A DNA stretch of 64,000 bases from Rhinopithecus roxellana (GCF_007565055.1 NC_044559.1:35741046-35805045); one strand, 5' to 3'. Counted from the first letter of the stretch, positions 12,071 through 23,172 are shown. Made by a program: numbers and translations. Notes: generated from the letters alone by a model not told the origin.

Positions 12071-13610
12071 AATCTCTCTAAAATTCAGTGCAATGCCAAA
12101 GCAGAAAATGTTAAGAAAATGTATCCATATCTTCCAAAGGAAGTTATGTAAGATATTTTCATCACATAGACAACTTCAATAGAGAAAATCATAACAAAAA
12201 AATTTGAAATTTGATGATATATCTTGTTTTATGTGCAGAAGACTACAGTGCCAGGACAGAGTAGTGAAGTGGGAGTATGGATCAAATTACTTGTGAATAC
12301 ATTTCACCAGGTTAATTCCCAAGACAAATAGGCAACAGGTCAGTTTATCCTGAAACCTCTACTACAAGACAGTCATCATTCTTACCCTAAAGAACTGGAT
12401 CCTTTGAAAAATCACCAAGTCAAACTCATATCTTTAAACCTCAATCTCAAGTGCAAGAAAGACTACAATCCTTCTTGATGACAATCTCAGAATCTGACAA
12501 CCATGCAAGAAGAATCTGTTGAGTATCTGCTGTGTAGAAAACCGTAAGATATAAGTAGAGAAGGAGAAGGGAAAACTACATACAAATCAGTACAGCAAAG
12601 GCCAGGAGTTGGGAAGACTTTGGGAGTTCAACTGATTCAGGCACAAGTCCTCTTTTTAGGACAGACTTTGTAGCATTCCTTTACGAGGTTCATTTTATCA
12701 TCCAACTTACATCAACAACATTGAATTAGCAGGAGTAGTACCAGCTCAGTCATTAGCTGATTGTCAAAGTTTTGTGGAATACCCTTATCAGTAAATAAAT
12801 CCTAAACTACAAGTTATTCTCACTATTGTCTGCTGGCAATGATGATACCAAACTTGACCCTGAGAAACAAATTAATGCACAGTGCACATGCTGGAAGCAC
12901 AAACAATAAATAAGTATAAATTCCAGCACCAAAGTTTTTCCCTAGAGGCAGATGCCAGGTATGATTTAAGTGTATGAAGGAGGAGAGAGAACTACACATT
13001 TCTCTCTCTCCACACCAATGTAACGAAGCCTGAGGCTAAAGACGTCCACAGCAACTGGTGAATTATAATCTGTGGAAGCAGGGTTATAAGAGATAACCTT
13101 TCAGGGCAATATTTTCCTAAAAGCTGAGAACTTGTTTTGTTATTTTTGTTACATCCCCCAAGGGGTTTCATAATCCTAATTCTCATTTCTTATAATGAGA
13201 ATGGCCTGCTACTGTGATTCATTATGTTTCAGTTTTCTTCTGCTTTAAAAAAAAAAGAAAAATTAAGCCCTGCCCAGTCCTATAGAAAACCAAAACAACC
13301 TCTCCTGAAACTTCCAGGGAGCCTTGAGGGCATCATTAATATACTTTCAGGCATACAGAATGGTGTATTATAGACCAGCACTGTCAATGGAAATAGAATG
13401 TGACACACAAATGTAATTTAAATTTTTCTAGTAACCACATTAAAAAAGGTAAAAGGAAATAGGTAAAATTAATTTTAAGATTTTTATTTAACCTAATATA
13501 TCAAAAATACTATCATCTCAAATGTTCTGAATGACCACATGTGGTGAATGACTACCATACGTACAATGCAATTAGAGACCATCATATCTCAAAGTTCTCC
13601 AGTAAGGATT
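12071..13610. other. Unassigned non-coding stretch
   Basis: About 1.5 kb without a recognised interspersed repeat. It has an A-run near 13248 and is otherwise ordinary composition. Short frames only; no exon-like combination of signals noticed. Confidence 0.4.
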
Positions 13611-13913
13611 CAGTTTTTTGTTGTTGTTGCTATTGATGGAGTCTTGCACTGTCACCCAAGATGGAGTGCAGTGGTGCGATCCTGGCTCACTGCAATCTCC
13701 GCCTCCCAGGTTCAAGTGATTCTCCAGCCTCAGCCTCCCAAGTAGCCGGGACTACAGGCACACGCCACCGCATCCAACTAATTTTTAAATTTTTAGTAGA
13801 GACGAGGTTTCACCATGTTGACCAGGCTGGTCTCAAATTCCTGACCTCAAGTGATCTGACTCCCAAAGTGCTGGGATTACAGGCGTGAGTCCCCACACCT
13901 GGCCCAGTTTTGT
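13611..13913 (-). mobile_element. AluS SINE with TSD
   Basis: Full-length reverse Alu (13620-13904) from a T/GTT tail to 'ccccacacctggcc'. AluS-like bases ('tctccgcctcccaggttcaa'). Short 'cagtttt' repeats flank it. Forms an inverted pair with the next Alu. Confidence 0.93.
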
Positions 13914-13977
13914 TTTAATGACAAATTTGCTAAACCATCAATCCCACTGTCCCTGGCTTCCTGAGTACTACTCATAA

Positions 13978-14302
13978 AAAACTAATTACCGGCTGGGGCA
14001 GTGGCTCACACTTATAATCCCAGCACTTTGGGAGGCCGAGGTGGGCATATCACTTGAGGCCAGGAGTTCAAGACCAGCCTGGCCAACATGGTGAAACACT
14101 GTCTCTACTAAAAATACAAAAATTAGCTGGGCATGGTGGCGGGTGCCTGTCATCCCAGCTACTCAGCAGGCTGAGGCAGGAGAATCACTTGAACACGGGA
14201 GGCAGAGGTTGCAGTGAGTGGAGATTGCACCATTGCACTCTAGCCTGGGCGACAAGAGCAAAACTCCATCTCAAAAACAAACAAACAACAAAACTAATTA
14301 CC
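13978..14302 (+). mobile_element. AluS SINE with 13-bp TSD
   Basis: Forward full-length Alu from 'ggctggggcagtggctcaca' (13991) to an AAAC-rich tail. Perfect 13-bp target-site duplication 'aaaactaattacc' at 13978-13990 and 14290-14302. Confidence 0.95.
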
Positions 14303-15240
14303 AACAGTTTTCAATTTTGTACTACACCTTTATGCTAACTGCTGTTTTTCAAAGTCTGTCCTGGTGGCAGGTCTTTTATTTGTTTACATGTGGTGCTGCA
14401 GGCAAAACAGGTGCAACTCAACGGTCTTGATGATGGAAAACCTTGTTAAAACCAACATTAGTCACTAAGGAAAAGAGTGTTTAAAAAAGGAGCCACCATG
14501 AGAACGATGGCAAGCGTGAAATGCATGCTGAGCTACCTTTAGACAAAGTGATCCAGCTTCTGGCACATTCCGAAATAAAACGACCTCAACAGGCACCATT
14601 CCCAGGCTGTAATTATGATGGCAACGCAGCTCCACCCTCTGAAGGCCGTCACGAATCTCTTGGCCTAAGAAAAACAGCTGCTGTTTGCCTGAAAGAGCTT
14701 CCTCCAGTCCTCTCCAGGCTCCTTCTGCCACAGAAAAAGGGGAGTCCCGGTTCCCTCCTCCCTGCTTGGCAAGGAGCATGGAGGAAGGGACAGGGACCCT
14801 CCTTCCATGGGACCCCAAAACTACATGGGAATGGTAACTGGAGGTAGACATGACACCCATGAAAGTAAGTTGTGTATTTCTAGCAAAAGAAAGGAGCAAG
14901 AGGGGGTAGAGAGAAAAAATGGGGAGAAAAAGAAGACAACAAAAGGAAAGCAAATGAACTGAGTAATTGTAAAAGGAGCTGCTATTCTCCTTCTATATTT
15001 GGGGGATAAAAGCAAAGTTAAGAAAGAGGAAAGAAGAGCAGAGAAAATAACCAACTGAAATAATAAAATCTACGTATCCTAAAAGTCAATTGTAGGTGAT
15101 AAAATCTGGGGTCAGTTTTTTAATGCTTGCTAAACTTTGCACAAAACTGCTCATGCTTAAGGTTCAGGGACCCCCTTCAAAGTCCTCATCTTTATTCACA
15201 TGGCCATAGGTTTGTCAAATCTGTACCAAAAAGTGCTATT
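14303..15240. other. Non-repetitive stretch with overlapping opposite-strand open frames
   Basis: No interspersed repeat recognised. Carries a 162-codon minus-strand frame (14465-14953) overlapping a 108-codon plus-strand frame (14521-14847). The minus frame begins with a run of Leu/Phe/Ser that could mimic a signal or membrane segment, followed by mixed sequence with no family motif that I know. No convincing splice sites, promoter or Kozak context, so I do not call a gene. Confidence 0.4.
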
Positions 15241-17135
15241 TTAATCACAATCTTTTCTTTTTTTATTTATTTATTTTACTTTATTTTTTATTATACTTTA
15301 AGTTCTAAGGTACATGTGCACAATGTGCAGGTTTGTTACATATGTATACTTGTGCCATGTTGGTGTGCTGCACCCATCACCTCGTCAGCACCCATCAACT
15401 TGTCATTTACATCAGGTGTAACTCCCAATGCCATCCCTTCCCCTTCCCCCTTCCCCATAATAGGCCCCGGTGTGTGATGTTCCCCTTCCAGAGTCCAAGT
15501 GATCTCATTGTTCAATTCCCAACTATGAGTGAGAACATGCAGTGTTTGGTTTTCTGTTCTTGCGATAGTTTGTGGAGAATGATGGTTTCCAGCTTCATCC
15601 ATGTCCCTACAAAGGACATGAACTCATCCTTTTTTATGGCTGCATAGTATTCCATGGTGTATATGTGCCACATTTTCTTAATTCAGTCTGTCACTGATGG
15701 ACATTTGGGTTGATTCCAAGTCTTTGCTATTGTGAATAGTGCCGCAATAAACATATGTGTGCATGTGTCTTTATAGCAGCATGATTTATAATCCTTTGGG
15801 TATATACCCAGTAATGCGATGGCTGGGTCATATGGTATTTCTACTTCTAAATCCTTGAGAAATCACCATAATGTTTTCCACAATGGTTGAACCAGTTTAC
15901 AATCCCACCAACAGTGTAAAAGTGTTCCTATTTCTCCACATCCTCTCCAGCACCTGTTGTTTCCTGACTTTTTAATGATTGCCATTCTAACTGGTGTGAG
16001 ATGGTATCTCATTGTGGTTTTGATTTGCATTTCTCTGATGGCCAGTGATGACGAGCATTTTTTCATGTGTCTGTTGGCTGTATGCATGTCTTCTTTTGAG
16101 AAATGTCTATTCATATCCTTTGCCCACTTTTTGATGGGGTTGTTTTTTTCTCGTAAATTTGTTTGAGTTCTTTGTAGGTTCTGGATATTAGCCCTTTGTC
16201 AGATGAGTAGATTGCAAAAATTTTCTCCCATTCTGTAGGTTGCCTGTTCATTCTGATGGTAGTTTCTTTTGCTGTGCAGAAGCTCTTTAGTTTAATTAGA
16301 TCCCATTTGTCAATTTTGGCTTTTGTTGCCGTTGCTTTTGGTGTTTTAGACATGAAGTCCTTGCCCATGCCTATGTCCTGAATGATACTACCTAGGTTTT
16401 CTTCTAGGGTTTTTATGGTTTTAGGTCTAACATTTAAGTCTCTAATCCATCTTGAATTAATTTTCGTATAAGGAGTAAGGAAAGGATCCAGTTTCAGCTT
16501 TCTACTTATGGCTGGCCAGTTTTCCCAGCACCACTTATTAAATAGGGAATCCTTTCCCCATTTCTTGTTTTTCTCAGGTTTGTCAAAGATCAGATGGCTG
16601 TAGATGTGTGGGATTATTTCTGAGGAATCTGTTCTGTTCCATTGGTCTATATCTCTGTTTTGGTACTAGTATCATGCTGTTTTGGTTACTATAGCCTTGT
16701 AGTATAGTTTGAAGTCAGGTAGCGTGATGCCTCCAGCTTTGTTCTTTTGACTTAGGATTATCTTGGCAATGCGGGCTCTTTTGTGGTTTCATATGAACTT
16801 TAAAGCAGTTTTTTCCAATTCTGTGAAGAAAGTCATTGGTAGCTTGATGGGAATGGCATTGAATCTATAAATTACCTTGGGCAGTATGGCCATTTTCACG
16901 ATATTGATTCTTCCTATCCATGAGCATGGTATGTTCTTCCATTTGTTTGTGTCCTCTTTGATTTCACTGAGCAGTGGTTTGTAGTTCTCCTTGAAGAGGT
17001 CCTTTACATCCCTTGTAAGTTGGATTCCTAGGTATTTTATTTTCTTTGAAGCAATTGTGAATGGGCGTTCATTCATGATTTGGCTCTCTGTCTGTTACTG
17101 GTGTATAAGAATGCTTGTGTTAATCACAATCTTTT
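15241..17135 (-). mobile_element. 5'-truncated L1PA LINE-1 with 16-bp TSD
   Basis: The body (15257-17119, about 1.86 kb) is reverse: T-rich tail, 3' UTR ('gtacatgtgcacaatgtgca', 'gcaggtttgttacatatgta'), then ORF2. Perfect 16-bp target-site duplication 'ttaatcacaatctttt' at 15241-15256 and 17120-17135. The high match to young primate L1 suggests an L1PA of catarrhine age. Truncated at 17119 within ORF2, so incapable of mobilising itself. Confidence 0.95.
15512..17119 (-). pseudogene. L1 ORF2 remnant (C-terminal part), frame-broken
   Basis: Reverse-strand remnant of LINE-1 ORF2, which encodes the endonuclease/reverse-transcriptase that primes on nicked DNA. Only about the last 530 of roughly 1,275 codons are here, from the end of the reverse-transcriptase region (frame at 16789-17076) through the C-terminal domain (frames at 16111-16368 and 15863-16114) to a stop near 15512. 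The endonuclease and the catalytic YADD region are missing. The three long frames are not contiguous: internal stops and shifts separate them. The element has no promoter end and sits between its own target-site duplications, so this is a dead insertion. Confidence 0.9.
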
Positions 17136-17440
17136 AAGATTACCATGCCTTTCCATTTTGACCTCCCCTCTCGCAGGTCAGCATTGGAATGGCACTGGTA
17201 TTGGTACTTTTCAAGAAGAATCTTTTTTAAGAATTTGGCTAAGGGGAAGTTGATTAGGGCTATATTTAGTTTGAGGTTTCATGAACCATATGTATGGGTG
17301 TACGGTCACTTCCCTGCGTAGTTAAGTTACCGCTAACTATTACTGCAAATTGTGGAAATGATTTCCAGAAACTTTTACTATTTACTATGTGACTCATCTA
17401 GAGTCATGATATGGAAATGTAAGACCAGAAGCAATGCCAT
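17136..17440. other. Unassigned non-coding stretch
   Basis: No repeat or gene recognised between the L1PA and the small tandem duplication. Confidence 0.4.
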
Positions 17441-17516
17441 GATAGGAATGTGTTCCTTAGAACCCAACACTGGAGTTAGATAGGAATGTGTTCCTTAGCA
17501 CCCAGCACTGGAGTTT
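17441..17516 (+). repeat. 38-bp tandem duplication (2 copies)
   Basis: Copy 1 is 17441-17478, copy 2 is 17479-17516. Each starts 'gataggaatgtgttccttag'. They differ at three of 38 positions (a/c, a/g, a/t). Junctions are exact, with no spacer. Confidence 0.95.
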
Positions 17517-18440
17517 GTTACGTAGTGGAAGAGAAACAAGGTTTGAATTGTACAAAGCAGAAAGCTGGTTTATAGAAAAATCTTCTAGCCATCAGACCTG
17601 TAATATTAGGAGCAGAGGATCCTGTTTTCATCAACCTAGAGTCAAAATGGAAGTTCTCTCCTGTCATAAATATGCTTAAAACAGTTATAATTATAATTGT
17701 ACCTTATACATTTTTAATGGCCACTATGTGAAATGGAGATGATCAAAATTCCTATATTTATTGACCTAAAACTGTAGCAGTGAGTACATTTGTGTATGAG
17801 ATTGTTTTATATAAACCAGCTACCAAAAATAAAAGATAAATTTCAATAAACTATGCTAGAGGAAAGATGAAAGGCTCTTTTCTCTACATAGAAAATACTA
17901 CAAAGTTACTGTCATATGAAGAGGCAATCAAGGAATATGCTGTCAAAAATGTAGCAGGGAAAATATTATACAGGTACGTCAGAACATGTTTATTAATCAG
18001 CTGCTTGTTATTTTTCTGTGTTTTATGATATTTAGGAATTACTACTTTTGAAATCTTGTCATTTGTTGTGAGTTTTTTCCCTCTCTAAATATTCACTTTG
18101 ATATCTAACTTTGTGTTCATAATTTTTTATGCTTTTTCTAAACAGGGTTCTCAAACTTACATAAGCCACAGGGTCCATAAAACCTTGACTTCCCCCTAAT
18201 CTGTGATAATAACTACATATACCACCACCCCCACCATGTGCACACGTGTACACACACATATTTACTTGGCCAAGAGTTGTCATGCAACTAAAATCTCCTG
18301 TTCTCTGATATAAATGGTTACTCAGGTCAAAGATTTCCACTGGACTTCCTATCCACTTCTTTTACAGCTCAACTGCCCAACAGATCCAGAGTTAGAGTGA
18401 CTCAGTAGGGCTTTGGCAACTATCAGAATTGTATTACAAT
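17517..18440. other. Unassigned non-coding stretch
   Basis: AT-rich, with a small CA/GT patch at 18236-18262. No repeat family assigned. A 63-codon plus-strand frame begins in the tandem duplication (17488-17679) without support. Confidence 0.4.
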
Positions 18441-19046
18441 GCAATCTTCACCAACCTCGGCAACATGGTGAAATCCCATTGTATTAGTCTGTTCTCACAC
18501 TGCTCATAAAGACATACCCAAGACTGGGTAATTTATAAAGGAAACAGGTTTAATTGACTCACAGTTCCATGTGGCTGGGGAAGCCTCACAATCATGGCAG
18601 AAGAGCAAGGGATGTCCTACATAGTGGCAGGCAAAACAGAATGAGAGACAAGCGAAAGGGGAAACCCCTTATAAAACCATCAGACCTCATGAGACTTATT
18701 CACTACCACAAGAACAGTACGGGGAAACCCGTCCCATGATTAAATTATCTCCCACCAGGTCCCTCACACAACATGTGCAAATTATGGGAGCTACAATTTA
18801 AGATGAGATTTGGGTGGGGACACAGCCAAACCATATCACCCATCTCTACTAAAAACACAAAAATTAAACGGGCTTGGTTGCTTGCACTTGTAGTCCCAGC
18901 TACTTGGGAGCTGAGGTGGGAGGATTGCTTGAGCCCAGGAATTCAAGGCTGCAGTGAGCCATGATCATGCTACTGCACTCCAGCCTGGGCGACAGAGCCC
19001 ACTGTCTCTCAAAAAATAAATAAAAACAAAATAACGCAATCTTCAC
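18441..19046 (+). mobile_element. 5'-truncated Alu (J-like) split by a THE1 LTR
   Basis: The Alu begins mid-left-arm ('aacctcggcaacatggtg', 18453), is broken after 'gaaatcccat' (18479) and resumes at 'ctctactaaaaacaca' (18844), ending in an A-rich tail (about 19035). The 11-bp TSD 'gcaatcttcac' at 18441-18451 and 19036-19046 brackets the whole nested structure, showing that the Alu was truncated when it inserted. Confidence 0.93.
18480..18838 (-). mobile_element. THE1-type solo LTR (ERVL-MaLR) inside an Alu
   Basis: Reverse LTR from 'tgtattagtctgttctcaca' to 'agccaaaccatatca', about 359 bp. Landmarks are 'actgggtaatttataaagga' and 'cctcacaatcatggcag'. Flanked by an exact 5-bp duplication 'cccat' (18475-18479 and 18839-18843), which is Alu sequence. 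This is the expected signature of LTR-element integration followed by LTR-LTR recombination. Confidence 0.95.
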
Positions 19047-19687
19047 AGAACACACTTTGGCTTTCCAGAAAGAAACACAAGCGACCATATTTGCACACTA
19101 AGTATTTGTGTCCCATTATATCAGTAGAAAAGGCAAGGCTTTGGAGCATTTGCTTATCCCTCACACATTCCAAAATCCTAAAGACATCTGATGGGTCCCA
19201 CTTGAAGATGACCTATAAGCTCATGCCAGTCTATGTGTGGGCCTAAGAAGGCCACTCCATGACTGAGACAATGTTCAGGATATTCTTACTCTTTTGAAGA
19301 CTTTGTTGTCCCTGTATGTCTTCTGTTTCTGTCTGAGGATCTATGTTTTCCCACATCAATCACAAGAACAAAAGCAGCGAAAGTCATCTTGTTTCTGCTT
19401 GTTACACTCAAGGAAAGGAATGGCTTCTGCTTTCCAGGCTCCCATTAGAAATTCAATTTCACTGGGGGGTTGCATCAATTTCTTTTGCTGTTTGTCTGCA
19501 GTCATCCCACTTCAACTTACCATGAGACCTCCTGTTGCTATACAATGACTTCTATAGGGTATTAGGTATGTCTCAGAGCTTCTTCCTCCACAACCTTCCC
19601 TTGTCTTTTGATGTTCAGTTTCCATGGTGACAGTGTTAAGACCATTGAGAAGCCAAGTATAAAGCTTATGATAGACCCAAATCACAC
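19047..19687. other. Unassigned non-coding stretch
   Basis: No interspersed repeat recognised. Two overlapping plus-strand frames (19294-19548 and 19343-19525) lack splice or start support. Confidence 0.35.
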
Positions 19688-19719
19688 AGTCACAGACACC
19701 ACTCTAACACCAGGCATGC
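19688..19719 (+). repeat. 32-bp segment repeated at 21991
   Basis: A 32-bp word beginning 'agtcacagacaccactctaa' recurs at 21991-22022 with one mismatch (a/g). Flanks of the two copies are unrelated and I see no known repeat covering both. Confidence 0.85.
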
Positions 19720-19744
19720 CAGCCCCCATGCTAGACCTGCATAT

Positions 19745-20245
19745 CAGCCAAGGTCTTGGCAGGTGACAGATGTTACAATCAAACTAGAGAATTTGAAAAA
19801 GGTTTAACAAAGGGGATATTTACAAAAGTGTGGTCAGGGTTCAGGTAAACCCACAAGGGGCATGCATTACCCTAAGCCAGCAACAGTGGGGAGCTGTTGC
19901 TTACCCCTAGGCCTAAAGAGGCAAGGGGTGGAGTCGATGCTAGAACCTGAAGTGAGTAGTTGAGTGGAGAGGGAGGGGGGCTTGTCAGGACCTGTGGCCT
20001 TTCATAGACAGACAACCAATGGTGACCTAGTAGAGAAGGAGTCCAGGGAATAAACATCCCAACCACATTCTCCTCCCACCCTCAGATATCCTACTAAGTG
20101 CCCCCACATAAACTGGACCCAACTTGAAGCAGAAGTCAAGGGAGCCATTGCTGTAGCCATCGGGGTTAGTCTCTGGGAGCACAGCAGGGCAAAGGGTGGA
20201 GAGAGGAATCGGAGGAGCATGTGGAAAATATTCAGCATATCCTGC
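19745..20245 (+). mobile_element. Medium-reiterated interspersed repeat, family not assigned
   Basis: Segments such as 'caacagtggggagctgttgc', 'taggcctaaagaggcaaggg', 'caagggagccattgctg', 'ggcaaagggtggagagag' and 'ggaaaatattcagcatatcc' match a recurring mammalian repeat pattern that I recognise but cannot name securely. Confidence 0.4.
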
Positions 20246-20285
20246 CTGTAGTTCTCCAGGGTGACAGGGAAAACGTTTTCATTAC

Positions 20286-20604
20286 AAAGTACATTAATGG
20301 CTGGGCTCGATGGCTCACACCTGTAATCCCAGCACTTTGGGAGGCCGAGGTGGTTGGATCATTTGAGGTCTGGAGTTCAAGACCAGTCTGGCCAACATGG
20401 TGAAACCTCATCGCTACTGAAAGTACAAAAATTAGCCAGACGTGGTGATGGGCGCCTGTAATCCCAGCTACTCGTGAGGCTGAGGCAGAAGAATCACTTG
20501 AACCTGGGAGGCAGAGGCTGCAATAAGCTAAGATCGCGCCACTGCACTCCAGCCTGGGTGACAGAGTGAGACTACGTCTCAAAAAAAAAAAAAAGTACAT
20601 GAAT
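20286..20604 (+). mobile_element. AluS SINE with TSD
   Basis: Full-length forward Alu from 'ggctgggctcgatggctcac' (20299) to an A14 tail. Target-site duplications 'aaagtacattaat' (20286) and 'aaagtacatgaat' (20592) differ at one base. Confidence 0.95.
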
Positions 20605-21118
20605 GATATAATTAAAAACCATAGTAGTTCCTTCATAAGACCTAAAAATTACAATATAGAGATAAAAGATGGTTTTCAAGTCAACATAATAAATGCATAA
20701 GAAGAAATTTAGGAACAAAAAAGACAACAGCCTATTATGGGCTATCCTCAGTTAGATTAGCTGTATTTACCCAAGGTCACCTGCTATTTACCCAGCTCCC
20801 CGAAGCCATGCTGGCTTTCTTGGTTTGGCTTGCCACTTCGTTGTCACCATATTGTGAGATATGCCTGTTAAGTGGATGGAAGAATTAGATGACACTCTGA
20901 GGCTACTAGTGAAAACTTTCAGTGGTATGTAGAACAACCCTGGTACAAAATGATCTATGACATGAGAATATTTGGGGTTTTTTCGAGTAATGTTGAACCT
21001 GTTCAGCAAAACTGTCAATGATTTTCTATAATTACTTCTTATTGATAACAAATAAAACCGTAGGGCAATGGATTGCCCCCACTTTTAGCTCCATCCATTA
21101 ATGAAACACACATCTTCA
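20605..21118. other. Unassigned non-coding stretch
   Basis: No repeat family or gene recognised. An 87-codon minus-strand frame (20788-21051) is unsupported. Confidence 0.35.
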
Positions 21119-21256
21119 TGGCCAGGCACAGTGGCTCACACATGTAGTACCAAGACGGGAGGATCCCTTGAGCCCAGGAGTTCAAAGTTGCAGTAGCTGT
21201 GATCACACTACTGCACTCCAGCCTGACAGACAGATCAAGACCCTGTCTCTCAAAGA
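21119..21256 (+). mobile_element. Internally deleted Alu (about 135 bp)
   Basis: Starts as an Alu left arm ('ggccaggcacagtggctcac', 21121) and jumps after 'ggatcccttgagcccaggag' straight to right-arm sequence ('ttgcagtagctgtgatcaca', 'ctactgcactccagcctg'). Either a FRAM-like monomer or an AluJ with a large internal deletion. Confidence 0.8.
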
Positions 21257-21990
21257 AAGAATATACATATTCTTGCCCAGTTATTTCTATAGCACAGCTG
21301 GGCAGAATATCTTGATATGTGGTTCATGATTTAATAAGGAAGAGAGGAGCAGCTAAAGAGACGTTATTCTGGTATGAGAAAATGCCTGGGAAGAAGGAAG
21401 TCAATTGCTACAGTATTGTCCTCTTCCTAGGGCACATGGGTTACTTACCAAGGACAGCAGAAGAGCAGGAGCAGGAGTGAGGACTTTGCTCTGGAACCAG
21501 GATAAATGGAATGGCCAAGATCCCACTATTCATAAAATCCTTGCATTCAAGGGGAGTTATGTCCCTAAGAGACAGTGGAGCTGCAGCAGCAAATAGCATA
21601 GTTTTTAAGTTCACAATAGTAAGATCCAACAATAAACTAAACAACCCAGAGAAATCAAAACCAAGTGCAAGATGAAGAGAAAGGGAAAATCAAAAACAGG
21701 GATAGTCCAGAAGCTATCCCTCAGCGTTTTTCTTACCCAGTGAGGGGAATAAAAAGGCATCTAACCTCCCATTTCCTACCACTGGTATTTACTTAGAGAA
21801 AACATAACATTTTCATTTGTGTTGGTCTTTTTTTAGTAACACTAAAGAACTTTCAGGGAGTTACGGGCTGCTCCCCATTTCAATCAGCCAATTTCATTCA
21901 GTAGGATTGGTTCCCATCAGAAGGCAGCCTTAAAGAACACTTCACTCCTTTCAGTTACAGAATAATAAAAACAGTGAGGAATTCACATAG
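21257..21990. other. Unassigned non-coding stretch
   Basis: No repeat family recognised. Two frames of 63-67 codons on opposite strands (21405-21644) overlap each other and are unsupported. Confidence 0.35.
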
Positions 21991-22022
21991 AGTCACAGAC
22001 ACCACTCTAACACCAGGCGTGC
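21991..22022 (+). repeat. Second copy of the 32-bp segment from 19688
   Basis: Matches 19688-19719 at 31 of 32 positions and lies about 2.3 kb away in direct orientation. Falls inside a 100-codon plus-strand frame (21974-22276). Confidence 0.85.
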
Positions 22023-22474
22023 TTGCAATAGTAATGCAAACAATAGTAAGAGCTAAATATCACAGTTGCAAAGAACATCGTGCTTCCTTACTCAAAAAAT
22101 TTACACAACAGATTGAATGGCAACGAAGGGGAAACGAAGTGAGACAAAAACGGGAAGCTGACTCCAACCCTGTGTGTGTGAACTGCATTCTGTACTGGGA
22201 AGGTGTTGAATTCACAGGGTCTACACACCAACTTGCAAATCATCTCCCAGAAATACCTAGAGAGAAACAGCCATGAAAATAATCAGTCCTCACAAATATT
22301 TTACTTTGTAGAACATCCTTCCCAAAAGCACACTGTCTGAAGTGGGCCTTCTAGGTTGTTTAGCCTGGAATTGAATGCCTTCTCTTCCTGTTTATTAATC
22401 ACAAAGCTGGAACTGGTTTTTTAATTGACTTCATTTAGATCATGAAATCATCCATTGGGGACCTCAGGCTGAAC
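22023..22474. other. Non-repetitive stretch with a 100-codon open frame
   Basis: Continues the frame 21974-22276 (+), a basic, Cys-containing product with no motif that I recognise. No repeat family seen. I do not call a gene: no splice signals, upstream promoter or poly-A signal were noted, and a frame of this length is not rare by chance. Confidence 0.35.
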
Positions 22475-22575
22475 ATTTCATTTTACAGATGAGAAAACTA
22501 AAGTTCACGGAGGTTAAGTGACTTGCTACAGATCAGGCAGCTAATCAAATTGAGAGCAGAGCGCAGGTCTATGGA
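22475..22575 (-). mobile_element. MIR SINE fragment
   Basis: Reverse MIR core: 'cattttacagatgagaaaac', 'ggaggttaagtgacttgcta', 'gatcaggcagctaatcaaat', 'gagagcagagcgcaggtct'. Confidence 0.8.
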
Positions 22576-23172
22576 CAGGGAGTGTAGAGCTTTTTCAACC
22601 ATGGCACTTCTGGGTCGCCAGCCAAACACAGCCGTTTAAAAAGAGACTGTCAACAAGCAGCACTGAAAGAAGCCAGTGATCCTGACATCTTAAGTTGAAA
22701 GCCGCACTTGAGAAAGATTTGGGAACTCTGGACATGTGATGTCATTGTGACTGAGGTTACCAACAGATTCCCACATCACAGCTGGATGTGTCCAATATCC
22801 ATGGGCTAGCAATGCTGTGCTGTTCTTCAGCCTGTAACCCGAGCAGGCAAACTCCACAGAGGAATGCAAACGCCCATCTGTTTACCTTGGGATGATACAG
22901 ATGCTCAGAGGAGTTGACTTGGCTTGGTTTCAAGCAGGCTGCACAGAAGTCAATAGCAGATTATGGTATACAATCCACAGACTCAGAAAACTAAGAGAAA
23001 GCCTTTAGAAGACAATTATGCAGTTGCTGCAATAAGAAGTAAATAAATTGACCCTACATATATTCTTACATCTAGATGAGGGATTGTTATTTTTTTAAAA
23101 AAATCAACTTCTGATTATCCCTCTCTGTCTCCCTTCTTCTCTCCCTTGCCCATTCCATCTCCCTATTATGCC
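22576..23172. other. Unassigned non-coding stretch
   Basis: Balanced composition, with no interspersed repeat or exon-like signal pair recognised. Confidence 0.4.

Noticed and set aside
15512..17119. Potentially active LINE-1 reverse transcriptase
   Set aside because: The element is 5'-truncated, lacks the endonuclease and catalytic core, and its remaining frame is broken.
20232..20636. 134-codon frame on the minus strand
   Set aside because: Lies over a full-length Alu; antisense Alu frames of this kind are common and uninformative.
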